Source: Clostridia bacterium (GTDB lineage: Bacteria; Bacillota; Clostridia; TANB77; CAG-508). Taken from it: DNA of 38,540 bases. A model generated the notes under the pieces. The model searched no databases and was not told the DNA's origin. It worked only from the letters and a program-made list of their open reading frames with translations. Within the stretch, counting starts at the first letter, position 1, and every line of letters begins with the position of its first letter. The stretch spans positions 1-38,540 of the forward strand of contig JAFQSS010000032.1 in NCBI GenBank assembly GCA_017409455.1. The letters run 5' to 3'. Of this stretch, positions 15,501 to 21,663 are shown piece after piece. A program made the translations under genes and the position numbers.

Positions 15501-17126
15501 TAGATAGTTCATAGGATTTTTTATATAATCCCATTCTATTGTATATGTATTTACTGGATTTCCTTGGCTGTCTTTTGATGTTACTGTACCACCATTAGTA
15601 TGAGTGTTGCTCATAAATAATCCTGTTGGTAATTGGTCTATTATTTTACTTGCATATCCTGCTTTACTACCTTCATTATATATCGCAATTGTATATGTTA
15701 CTATATCTCCATCTTTTACTTCTACTGGATCTTTTCTATGTTTGTATTCTGCTGTTGTTCCTGTTTGTAATGCTGATAAATCTCCATAATTTGGTATTCT
15801 TGTATTTATAGCTGTTGTTGTTTCTCCACTTTTTACTGCTGTTATATATTTTCTTAATGCTAAGTCAAATGGTTTTACTACAAAATTTGTAACTTCTGGT
15901 TCTGATTCTTTAACTTCTACTATTGGTTGTTCTCCAGTTAATGTTATTGTTGTCTTACCTTTCTCTTCATCTTTTGTTTCATCTCCAGCCAACCATAATG
16001 TTTTTGTTCTTTTTTGTTCTGTTACAGATATTGATATATTCAATTCATCTATTGTGTTTTTATCTGTACTTATATAAAATTCCGTTCCAACTAAATTCTT
16101 GATAGTTGCATCTTCTATTACAGTTCCCTCTGCATTTACAAAGTTAAATGCTACATCTCCAGAACTATTTGTAACTTTTATGTCGATATCATAAGGTTTG
16201 TTGTTTTCTGCACTTATCTTTATTGGTCCTGTTACATATTTACCATTTATTATTCTTGTTTGTAATATATAATTATCATTTTCATCTTGATTTAATTTTG
16301 TTGTATCTACTGTCACTTTATTCCCTTGAAGAGAATAATCTTCATATAATCCTTTATTAGCCTCTGCTGAAGTTATTAAGTAGTTATATAAAAGAATTGC
16401 TTGCTCATTTCTATCTGCATCTATACCTTTTAATGAATCATAAGTATAGTTTCCATCATCATCTTGACCTGTTATAACATTTAACCATAATGTTTGTTCA
16501 GGTGTTAAGCTATAAGTTCCTCCGTTAGTAAACTTCCAAATAGCTACTTTTTGAATTGCTAATATATCTTTATCTGTCAATATAGAATTATAAGGAACTT
16601 GATTTTCTCCAACTTGTTTGTAATATCCTAATTCATCTTTTAATACGCCAATTTTTTCTAAAAACTCATCTTTGTCACTTTCTCCTGGTATGTACATATT
16701 GTCAAATAGCCATAACAATTGTTCATATTGCCCACCTTGTAATTCTATTAATGATGCTACAACTCCCTCCGGATCAGTTCCTAAATTTTGTTCTAATGTA
16801 TCTCTATCTGAATGTAAATCATATTGTAAGTTATAAGTTACTTCTTGTTCTGGTGTAGTTTCCCAAGTAGTTCCATATTCCGCTTTTACACAATATAGAT
16901 TTCTTTGTTCAAGTACATTATTATTACCATATGACAATATATTCCATATGTATTTTCCACTACTATTAGGATCAAAAACTGCATATCCTATTCCTTGTGA
17001 ATCTGCTTTTGATAACTTTGCAGTTAATGGTTTATCTGCATATTTTGCATAACTTATCATACTTCCTAATAAAATAGCTACAATTATTGATATTATAATT
17101 AAAACGCTTATTATTTTCTTTTTCAT
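12585..17126 (-). CDS. Large thioester-domain surface adhesin with five repeat domains
   Basis: This 1513-aa surface protein starts at the ATG at 17126, preceded by GGGAGAG; an upstream in-frame TTG at 17156 lacks a binding site. A signal peptide (1-27) leads to a domain with C79 in NLYCVKAEYG and Q192 in IQKVAIWKFTNG. That pairing resembles thioester adhesion domains, in which Cys and Gln crosslink. Five related domains begin near 420, 672, 898, 1115 and 1310. Each opens with FDLxLxKxI, contains YNEGxxxGYAS, and most end in NxAxISxD, compatible with Lys-Asn isopeptide bonds. The C-terminus is a hydrophobic helix (about 1484-1510) ending in KKFVL, with no LPxTG motif, so it is probably membrane-anchored rather than sortase-anchored. 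Likely role is adhesion to host or surface. Confidence 0.85.
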   Translation of the reverse strand: MKKKIISVLIIISIIVAILLGSMISYAKYADKPLTAKLSKADSQGIGYAVFDPNSSGKYIWNILSYGNNNVLEQRNLYCVKAEYGTTWETTPEQEVTYNLQYDLHSDRDTLEQNLGTDPEGVVASLIELQGGQYEQLLWLFDNMYIPGESDKDEFLEKIGVLKDELGYYKQVGENQVPYNSILTDKDILAIQKVAIWKFTNGGTYSLTPEQTLWLNVITGQDDDGNYTYDSLKGIDADRNEQAILLYNYLITSAEANKGLYEDYSLQGNKVTVDTTKLNQDENDNYILQTRIINGKYVTGPIKISAENNKPYDIDIKVTNSSGDVAFNFVNAEGTVIEDATIKNLVGTEFYISTDKNTIDELNISISVTEQKRTKTLWLAGDETKDEEKGKTTITLTGEQPIVEVKESEPEVTNFVVKPFDLALRKYITAVKSGETTTAINTRIPNYGDLSALQTGTTAEYKHRKDPVEVKDGDIVTYTIAIYNEGSKAGYASKIIDQLPTGLFMSNTHTNGGTVTSKDSQGNPVNTYTIEWDYIKNPMNYLNQITLTIVDKENAVSLNSYTTENGLDYETIEIQCIVKQEPHTKNDIILTNVAWIEEAYDSEAQKEVSSEGTLDRDSQPQLSPNVNKDNMENYKGNSENKEVLEDSSYHYKGEQDDDDFEKLVIKAVPKNFDLALFKHIAAVSKDQTIEDGEYVTDTGSIDGTYSRAPVVTAIDLQTGKITYEQDDKVALLVEPGDYVLYTIRVYNEGEISGYASKIKDTLPVGLDFVEENVKYNGIWKLEGLDSDGRQVLTTTWYAKGNGAETDAEEGDANYQANLLKALSKENVISNENPDYIDAQVLCQVVENATSDRVLVNYAQISDDTDENGKPIDDIDSTTDQWIDKEDDQDIERVKVQCFDLSLRKFITAVEGKELKDNAGSYTREPNVDVSNLINGISSTATYIHPKQPVAVQVGNKVIYTIRVYNEGDIDGFASEVKDYLPPYLKYVENSEINKQYGWQISENRRVATTRYLADSKLKAFNGTKLDYAELKIECIVSGDVPLQQNQTNIAEISEYTYNGGTVEKDVDSTSDNIVSKNYLPSDENLPSYKDNELDKTYVPGNEDDDDFEKIYVKEFDLALRKFITKVQESDVTTRVPQVKIENREISYEHTKEPLIVHVGDVVIYTLRIFNEGELAGYASEITDDIPEYLEFLPQDSTNVEYMWKMYDENGNEAENISDAVKVKTTYLSKENGENNLINAFDGTTLDYKDIKIAFKVKDPNSNQYIITNYAQISEDTDENGNAVNDNDSDTEAWNEGEDDQDIENIRVQYFDLSLLKFVSKVIMIEDGKETITETGYNGHEDPEPVVKVELHKKKLNNVIVKFGYGITITNEGDIAGYATEITDYVPEGLKFDPTDNPEWEDEGNNVISTRQLEGTLLQPGESATVEVIFTWINSSDNLALKTNTAEISEDKNEYDVPDRDSTPDNKQDGEDDIDIAKVILAISTGAIKTYFMLTLGLLTVILVGVILIKKFVL

Positions 17127-17161
17127 ATTTCTCTCTCCCAAAAAAGTTTTATACAACTTAT

Positions 17162-17190
17162 ATTATACTTCTTTTAGGTTTTAAAAGCAA
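17162..17190 (-). promoter_or_regulatory. Promoter of the surface-protein gene
   Basis: On the minus strand TTGCTT (17185-17190) and TATAAT (17162-17167) are separated by 17 bp, 36 bp before the ATG at 17126. The short gap is shared with the divergent dacF gene. Confidence 0.7.
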
Positions 17191-17257
17191 CATTTTTATC
17201 ATATTTTTTTTGTGATTTTCATATATTTTATTAGTTCGTTTTTTGAGGTGATTTGTT

Positions 17258-18508
17258 GTGAAATTTTATAAGATTTTTCTTGCTTTTACAATTTCCATAT
17301 TATCTTTTAATTATATAGTTTTAGCTGATGATGAAAATGAAGAACTATCAGATAATCTTTCATCATTAATTGAAGTTTCTTCTAGTATTTCAGATGAACC
17401 AACTATAAATTCCAGAGCTGCAATTGTTTATGACCGAACTTCAGGTTCTATTTTATTTGGAAAAAATGAAAAAGAACAGCGAAAAATGGCTTCTACCACC
17501 AAAATTATGACAGCTATAATTGTTCTTGAAAATGCTAATCTTAATGATGTTGTTACAGTTTCGTCAAGAGCTGCAGGAACTGGAGGATCTCGTTTAGGTC
17601 TTCACACAAATGATAAAATCTCTATTAGGGACTTACTTTATGGCTTAATGCTATGTTCTGGAAATGATGCTGCTGTCGCCCTTGCCGAACATGTTGGTGG
17701 TGACCTTTCTGGTTTTGCTTCTTTAATGAATGCAAAATGTGATTCTTTGAAACTAAACTCAACACATTTTGTTACACCACATGGACTTGATAATGATGAA
17801 CATTTTACGACTGCTTATGAACTTGCAATTATAACTAATTATGCTTTACAAAATGAAACTTTTTGCAACTACGTCGGGACAAAGCATTATACTGTTTCAA
17901 TTAATGGTCGTCCTAAAAATTTATCAAATACAAATGAACTTCTTGGAAATTTAAATGGTGTTTATGGCGTAAAAACAGGATTTACTAATGGAGCTAATCG
18001 TTGCCTTGTAACCTCTGTTAAACGTGATAATATAGATTTAATTTGTATTGTTCTTGGTGCTGATACCAAAAAAGATAGAACAAGAGATAGTATTCAATTA
18101 ATTGAATATGCTTTTAAAAATTTTGAAATGATTAATATTAAAGAAAAAATTTTAACAGAATTTGATAACTGGAAATTATGCAATTCTTCAAGTATTGTTG
18201 TAAATAAAGGATTATCTAATAATCTTGATTTGTATCTTGAAGATATACCTTTTGATTTTTTTCCAGTAAATTGTAATCAAACAAATAATATTAGCATATA
18301 CATATATTGTAGCACCTCTTTTGAAGCTCCGCTAGCCACCAATTCTTCTCTCGGATATCTTACTGTTAGTATAAATGAAAAAACTGTTATTACTTTAAAT
18401 ATATATAATTCTAATTTCATCCCCAAAAAAGATTATAATGATTTTTGGCAAGAAATGATTAGAAATTATACATCTTATTTAGAAACTTTGTTATACAAAA
18501 AAATCTGA
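17258..18508 (+). CDS. dacF: D-alanyl-D-alanine carboxypeptidase, DacF-like
   Basis: This 416-aa serine-type carboxypeptidase (peptidase S11) trims the terminal D-Ala of peptidoglycan stem peptides outside the membrane. A signal peptide covers about residues 1-23. The three catalytic motifs are present: S79-T-T-K82, S134-G-N136 and K239-T-G241. The start is GTG, set by GAGGTG seven bases upstream. A C-terminal domain of about 120 residues follows the catalytic core, as in PBP5-type enzymes. In spore formers the DacF and DacB paralogs control cortex crosslinking, and the symbol here is by similarity only. It is divergent from the surface-protein gene, and the tRNA promoter overlaps the sequence just past its stop. 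Confidence 0.88.
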   Translation: MKFYKIFLAFTISILSFNYIVLADDENEELSDNLSSLIEVSSSISDEPTINSRAAIVYDRTSGSILFGKNEKEQRKMASTTKIMTAIIVLENANLNDVVTVSSRAAGTGGSRLGLHTNDKISIRDLLYGLMLCSGNDAAVALAEHVGGDLSGFASLMNAKCDSLKLNSTHFVTPHGLDNDEHFTTAYELAIITNYALQNETFCNYVGTKHYTVSINGRPKNLSNTNELLGNLNGVYGVKTGFTNGANRCLVTSVKRDNIDLICIVLGADTKKDRTRDSIQLIEYAFKNFEMINIKEKILTEFDNWKLCNSSSIVVNKGLSNNLDLYLEDIPFDFFPVNCNQTNNISIYIYCSTSFEAPLATNSSLGYLTVSINEKTVITLNIYNSNFIPKKDYNDFWQEMIRNYTSYLETLLYKKI

Positions 18509-18515
18509 TACAGTA

Positions 18516-18544
18516 TTGACAAATCTCAAATATTTTGTTATTAT
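18516..18544 (+). promoter_or_regulatory. Promoter of the tRNA-Gly/tRNA-Cys operon
   Basis: TTGACA (18516-18521) and TATTAT (18539-18544) are separated by 17 bp. The first tRNA begins 16 bases after the -10. Confidence 0.85.
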
Positions 18545-18559
18545 TATTAAGTCACAGAT

Positions 18560-18633
18560 GCAGGTATAGTTTAGTGGTAAAATAAATCCTTGCCAAGGAT
18601 TAGTTACGGGTCCGATTCCCGTTACCTGCTCCA
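18560..18633 (+). tRNA. tRNA-Gly (GCC)
   Basis: The 74-nt cloverleaf has acceptor arms GCAGGTA and TACCTGC, the T-loop GGTCCGATTCC, anticodon GCC within CTTGCCAAG, and an encoded CCA end. It is the first gene of a two-tRNA operon. Confidence 0.96.
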
Positions 18634-18653
18634 GACTTTTTTTATTATAAAAC

Positions 18654-18728
18654 GGCGCCTTAGCCAAGCGGTAAGGCACGAGTCTGCAAAACTCTGATTC
18701 ATCGGTTCGATTCCGATAGGCGCCTCCA
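18654..18728 (+). tRNA. tRNA-Cys (GCA)
   Basis: The 75-nt cloverleaf has acceptor arms GGCGCCT and AGGCGCC, the T-loop GGTTCGATTCC, anticodon GCA within TCTGCAAA, and an encoded CCA end. Its last 21 bases are duplicated 174 bp downstream, as expected for a tRNA used as an integration site. Confidence 0.96.
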
Positions 18729-18729
18729 A
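18708..18729 (+). repeat. tRNA-Cys 3'-end repeat, copy 1
   Basis: These 22 bases (T-arm to CCA plus one A) recur exactly at 18882-18903 in the same orientation. Such duplications mark attL/attR pairs of tRNA-targeted integrative elements. Confidence 0.75.
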
Positions 18730-18731
18730 TG

Positions 18732-18764
18732 AAAAACAACCCTTTGAAGAAGGGTTGTTTTTTT
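18732..18764 (+). terminator. Terminator of the tRNA operon
   Basis: A 13-bp stem with CAACCCTT/AAGGGTTG at its core around a TGAAG loop ends in a run of seven T, immediately after tRNA-Cys. Confidence 0.9.
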
Positions 18765-18783
18765 GTTGGACACAAAAATTAGA

Positions 18784-18888
18784 GGAATCGAAAAGGAGTA
18801 GTCAAGTTTCAGACTGGTCTGGAGCCAGGCTGAAACGCAGACAAAAAATGTCTAGTAGACATTTTTTACGACGCGGCTCGCCGATTCC
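18784..18888. other. Structured scar between tRNA-end repeats
   Basis: This 105-bp stretch holds GGAATCG/CGATTCC at its ends. Inside are a 12-bp hairpin (18806-18836, GTTTCAG...CTGAAAC) and a near-perfect palindrome (18843-18867, AAAAAATGTCTA with its complement). It is more GC-rich than its surroundings and has no coding potential. It may be the degraded remnant of an element that entered at tRNA-Cys. Confidence 0.5.
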
Positions 18889-18903
18889 GATAGGCGCCTC
18901 CAA
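18882..18903 (+). repeat. tRNA-Cys 3'-end repeat, copy 2
   Basis: This is an exact 22-base copy of 18708-18729 with no tRNA body upstream, so it cannot encode a tRNA. It is probably the distal att half-site. Confidence 0.75.
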
Positions 18904-18932
18904 CAAAAATGGTCAATCATAAAAAAATTTAT

Positions 18933-18961
18933 TTGACATATAATAAATAATGTAGTATACT
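18933..18961 (+). promoter_or_regulatory. Promoter of the putative antitoxin RNA
   Basis: Consensus TTGACA (18933-18938) and TATACT (18956-18961) are separated by 17 bp. The only thing downstream is a non-coding stretch of about 86 bases ending at the hairpin at 19018-19053, so a small stable RNA is predicted. Confidence 0.8.
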
Positions 18962-18979
18962 ATATTTAGCTTATAAGCA

Positions 18980-19017
18980 AAGTAATTTAATGTAAATCAT
19001 TTGTAAAAATGTAGCAC
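18980..19017 (+). repeat. Direct repeats in the antitoxin RNA
   Basis: Three blocks (18980-18994, 18998-19005, 19012-19017) match 19104-19118, 19125-19132 and 19137-19142 exactly, in the same order, with different spacing. They play the role of the DRa/DRb pairing repeats of par loci. Confidence 0.8.
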
Positions 19018-19053
19018 AAAAAAAGACTAGGAGTGCAAGTCCTAGTCTTTTTT
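19018..19053. terminator. Shared bidirectional terminator
   Basis: GACTAGGA pairs with TCCTAGTC around a seven-base loop, flanked by an A-run and a T-run, so it works on both strands. It ends the plus-strand RNA and the convergent toxin mRNA. Confidence 0.9.
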
Positions 19054-19058
19054 CTGTC

Positions 19059-19127
19059 TTAATCATCAAATTCTTTCACAATCAAAAGAATGACAATTAA
19101 TGTAAGTAATTTAATGTATTTCTTCAT
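19059..19127 (-). CDS. Putative Fst-like membrane toxin peptide, 22 aa
   Basis: The peptide begins MKKYIK, continues with an aliphatic stretch LLTLIVILLIV and ends KEFDD. A basic start, one short transmembrane helix and a charged tail are typical of Fst/Ldr-type type I toxins, though this one is shorter than Fst (about 33 aa). A strong AAGGAGG lies 15-21 bases upstream of the ATG at 19127. Between them is a tiny upstream frame (19124-19135, MYK and stop) whose TGA overlaps the toxin ATG, so translation may be coupled. A small hairpin (AGCCT/AGGCT, 19152-19171) sits just upstream of the binding site. The gene converges on the antitoxin RNA and shares its terminator. Confidence 0.65.
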   Translation of the reverse strand: MKKYIKLLTLIVILLIVKEFDD

Positions 19128-19142
19128 TTGTACATATAGCAC
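19104..19142 (+). repeat. Direct repeats over the toxin start
   Basis: This is the second set of the three repeat blocks. They cover toxin codons 4-8, the overlapping uORF stop/toxin start, and the edge of the Shine-Dalgarno, which are the places where antisense pairing would block translation. Confidence 0.8.
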
Positions 19143-19176
19143 CTCCTTCCTAGCCTATTTGCCGAAAGGCTTTATT

Positions 19177-19205
19177 AGTGTACAACATTTTTGCATAAAT
19201 TTCAC
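19177..19205 (-). promoter_or_regulatory. Candidate promoter of the toxin mRNA
   Basis: On the minus strand GTGAAA (19200-19205) and TACACT (19177-19182) are separated by 17 bp, each matching four of six consensus bases. The leader would be about 43 nt. It is weaker than the antitoxin promoter, as expected for such pairs. Confidence 0.45.
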
Positions 19206-19247
19206 CCTAAAATATAATTTGTAATTTGTAAGTTTCTATATAATATA

Positions 19248-19277
19248 TTTAAAAGAGCCATAAATAGCTCTTTTAAA
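19248..19277 (-). terminator. Terminator of the ABC transporter operon
   Basis: TTTAAAAGAGC pairs with GCTCTTTTAAA around an eight-base loop. It lies 37 bases past the stop of the ATP-binding gene and separates it from the toxin leader. Confidence 0.6.
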
Positions 19278-19314
19278 TAAAAGGGGATGTTTATGCTAAT
19301 TGCTTGTTCTACAA

Positions 19315-19974
19315 TTAGCACGATTTTTTTACTAACTCATATACTTTATCAACTTTATCACAAACATTTTGTGAATGAGTTACAATTATAATACATTTAT
19401 TATGCTCTTTAGCTAAACTTCTAAATATTTTTAAAATTTCACTTTCAGTATCCTTATCTAAATTTCCTGTTGGTTCATCTGCAATAATAACATTTGGATT
19501 ATATGATAAACTTCTTGCAATAGCAATTCTTTGTTGCTCTCCTCCAGATAATTTTAATATTTTTCTTTTAGCGTGTTCTTGTCCTAATCCAACATCTTTC
19601 ATAAGTTCTAATGCTTTTTCTTTTTTATTTTTAACTTTTACTTTGCTAATTTCCATAGAAATCATTATATTTTCAATAGCAGTTAATCGTGGTAACAAAT
19701 TATAACTTTGAAATATTATTCCTATATCTGTATTTCTATATTTATCTAAATTCATTTTCTTTAAATCTTTTTCATTATATAAGATTTTTCCTTCTGTGCA
19801 TTTTTCAAGTCCTGTTATAAGAGATAAGAGTGTTGTCTTTCCACTACCACTTTTACCTTTTATTGCATACATTTTACCTTCTTCAAATTCATAATTTATA
19901 TCTTTAAATACATAAACATCTTTTGGCGCATCTTTATATCTATAACTTACATTCTCTAATTTTAAAATTCCCAT
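19315..19974 (-). CDS. ABC transporter ATP-binding protein (MacB/LolD type)
   Basis: This 219-aa cytoplasmic ATPase has Walker A GKSGSGKTT near residue 40, a Q-loop in IIFQSYNLLPRLTAIEN, the signature LSGGEQQRIAIARS, Walker B VIIADEPTG, and a late switch histidine in IIVTHSQ. The sequence closely fits the subgroup that pairs with FtsX-like permeases for export or for envelope stress responses. It is encoded 16 bp downstream of such a permease. The substrate cannot be read from the sequence. The ATG follows AAGGAGGGATACC. The adjacent two-component system suggests induction by an envelope signal such as an antimicrobial peptide. Confidence 0.93.
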   Translation of the reverse strand: MGILKLENVSYRYKDAPKDVYVFKDINYEFEEGKMYAIKGKSGSGKTTLLSLITGLEKCTEGKILYNEKDLKKMNLDKYRNTDIGIIFQSYNLLPRLTAIENIMISMEISKVKVKNKKEKALELMKDVGLGQEHAKRKILKLSGGEQQRIAIARSLSYNPNVIIADEPTGNLDKDTESEILKIFRSLAKEHNKCIIIVTHSQNVCDKVDKVYELVKKSC

Positions 19975-19990
19975 ACTGGTATCCCTCCTT

Positions 19991-21556
19991 TTAAGACCTT
20001 TCCTTTAAAATAGTTAGTGGAGAAAATCTTTGAATACTAATCATTGAAGCCAAACTACTTATTAAAGTTAATAACATTCCTATTCCTAATAATTGCATTA
20101 CTACAGTAAAATCCACAATAGCTTCTATACTATCAATAGTTTCCACTTGTTCTCTTTTATTGAATTGCATATTCATACTATTAGGCATTTTACCTTTTCC
20201 AAAATTATTTGATATTTTTTCTTGTTCACCTTGAGTTGTTTGTATTTCATTTTCAAGAAGCATATTTCCAACTGGTTTAGCTAAATAGCTACCTATGATT
20301 GCTCCTACAATCAAAGCAATTAATGCCACTAACAATAATTCTAAAATAAATTGTATTGTTAATTTGAATTTGCTCATACCAATAGTTCTGAATACACCTA
20401 TTTCATATTTTCTTTCCCTAATGTTTATCATATTAATTACAAATAAAACTAGAGATGAAATTATTAATGTTATTAATAAAAATGTAGTTGCAAATGTTTT
20501 TACATTTTCTATTGACTTGGTTGCATTTTCTAATTCTTCTAAATTAGTGTTAATTGTATAATATTCACTTAATCCTTTTTCTTTAACTTCTGCTGTAAAT
20601 GCATCAATATTATCTTTATCATTTAATATAAATGATGGTGTTATTGAAGTTACAAGAGTATTATCATCTGATACTAATAAATCAATTACACCACTTCCAG
20701 TAATAATTGTGTTAGCTGATTTAGAATACATACTTGAAGTTTCATTATTATCGTTATTATCTGTATAAATTCCTGTTACTGTAAAATCATAAGTTTTCTC
20801 AGTTGTTGGATTTTTTAATGTAATTGTACTTCCAACTGTTATTTCATTTAAAGTCGCAAGTTCTGAACTTATAACACATTCAAAAGCATTAAAATTAGAT
20901 ATTATTTCTCCATCTATTACTTGGTATATACCTTCAACAAAATCTGTCATTGCATCATATGAAGAATATCCATCTAATTGAAAATCACCTGTTAAATTTC
21001 TTAAACTTTGAAATTTTTCTTTGGTTTTGGTTATTATTGTTGTTGTATGTTTTTCTGTCATAGTATGTTTTTCCCCCATACCAGCAGGCATATTTGGTCT
21101 TCCACTATTTCCAGGTGTTGTACTTGTTGTTGTATTAGTACTTGTACTTGTTTGTGTATCTTCTACTTCATATTCAAAAGAATCTGTTGCTTTACTTAAT
21201 GTATCACTATTTAATGATGTTGAATAAGTATAGTAATATCCTTTTAGATAATCACTTTCTCCATAGGATTTTACATTTTCAAGAGTTAAAGATTCAATGT
21301 TATTAAAAGCTTCTATATTTTCCTTTTGTGCATCTTGCCCTCCTTTGAATTGTCCCATTACTTGTTCCCTATTGAAAGATATTGTCGCTATTAAGTCATT
21401 TGCTTCTTCATAACTTTTTACTATATTATTTGCAGTATTTCTTATTGCTAGTGTTACTGTTGTGCTACAGGCTATTGTTAATATTATTAAACCAATCAGT
21501 ATGTTTCTTCCTTTATTCCTAAAAATTGAAATTAAACTATTTTTTAAAATATACAT
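19991..21556 (-). CDS. FtsX-like ABC transporter permease
   Basis: This 521-aa membrane protein starts at ATG 21556 (MYILKNSLISIFRNKGRN), set by GGAGGT; an earlier in-frame start at 21580 lacks a binding site. One N-terminal transmembrane helix (about 18-38) leads to a long extracytoplasmic domain with a Ser/Thr-rich linker near residues 130-160. Three C-terminal helices follow (about 355-380, 405-430 and 490-510), with MNIRERKYEIGVFRTIGMS in the FtsX domain. That topology is the MacB type. It pairs with the ATPase encoded just downstream. The upstream region carries a TATAAT and a repeat box shared with the response-regulator promoter. Confidence 0.9.
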   Translation of the reverse strand: MYILKNSLISIFRNKGRNILIGLIILTIACSTTVTLAIRNTANNIVKSYEEANDLIATISFNREQVMGQFKGGQDAQKENIEAFNNIESLTLENVKSYGESDYLKGYYYTYSTSLNSDTLSKATDSFEYEVEDTQTSTSTNTTTSTTPGNSGRPNMPAGMGEKHTMTEKHTTTIITKTKEKFQSLRNLTGDFQLDGYSSYDAMTDFVEGIYQVIDGEIISNFNAFECVISSELATLNEITVGSTITLKNPTTEKTYDFTVTGIYTDNNDNNETSSMYSKSANTIITGSGVIDLLVSDDNTLVTSITPSFILNDKDNIDAFTAEVKEKGLSEYYTINTNLEELENATKSIENVKTFATTFLLITLIISSLVLFVINMINIRERKYEIGVFRTIGMSKFKLTIQFILELLLVALIALIVGAIIGSYLAKPVGNMLLENEIQTTQGEQEKISNNFGKGKMPNSMNMQFNKREQVETIDSIEAIVDFTVVMQLLGIGMLLTLISSLASMISIQRFSPLTILKERS

Positions 21557-21596
21557 TCTATTACCTCCTAATCTATTCATAATATATTATAAAAAG

Positions 21597-21614
21597 ATTA
21601 AAGAATTATTGAAA
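21597..21614 (-). promoter_or_regulatory. Putative response-regulator box of the ABC operon
   Basis: ATTAAAG and ATTGAAA lie 11 bp apart, and the segment aligns with 23560-23577 at 15 of 18 positions. It ends five bases upstream of a minus-strand TATAAT. Eleven-base tandem boxes are typical of OmpR-family regulators. Confidence 0.5.
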
Positions 21615-21617
21615 ATC

Positions 21618-21660
21618 AAAAAAGTATCAACAAATTTTAAAAATTAGTTAATACTTTTTT
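21618..21660 (-). terminator. Terminator of the two-component operon
   Basis: AAAAAAGTATCAAC pairs with GTTAATACTTTTTT with one G-U pair on the minus strand, directly after the histidine kinase stop. The ABC genes therefore probably have their own promoter. Confidence 0.75.
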
Positions 21661-21663
21661 ATT

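Larger units (their letters stand above)
18968..19053 (+). ncRNA. Putative type I antitoxin RNA (Fst RNA II-like)
   Basis: The predicted RNA runs from the TTGACA/TATACT promoter to a strong terminator, about 86 nt, with no convincing start codon. It contains three short segments also found across the toxin start on the same strand: AAGTAATTTAATGTA, CATTTGTA and TAGCAC. Because the toxin is on the other strand, these make the RNA complementary in trans to the toxin translation start region. It also overlaps the toxin mRNA 3' end at the shared terminator. This arrangement is that of RNA II in the Fst/par systems of enterococci. Function is inferred from layout only. Confidence 0.65.

Noticed and set aside
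17127-17156. Upstream TTG start for the surface-protein gene
   Set aside because: It has no binding site, whereas ATG 17126 follows GGGAGAG and gives a normal signal peptide.
18491-18775. 94-codon minus-strand frame over the tRNA pair
   Set aside because: It is the antisense of tRNA-Gly and tRNA-Cys (GAYRNRTDE-type peptide), a well-known false gene.
18882-18903. Third tRNA gene
   Set aside because: Only the 3' 22 bases of tRNA-Cys are present; there is no D-arm or anticodon arm upstream.
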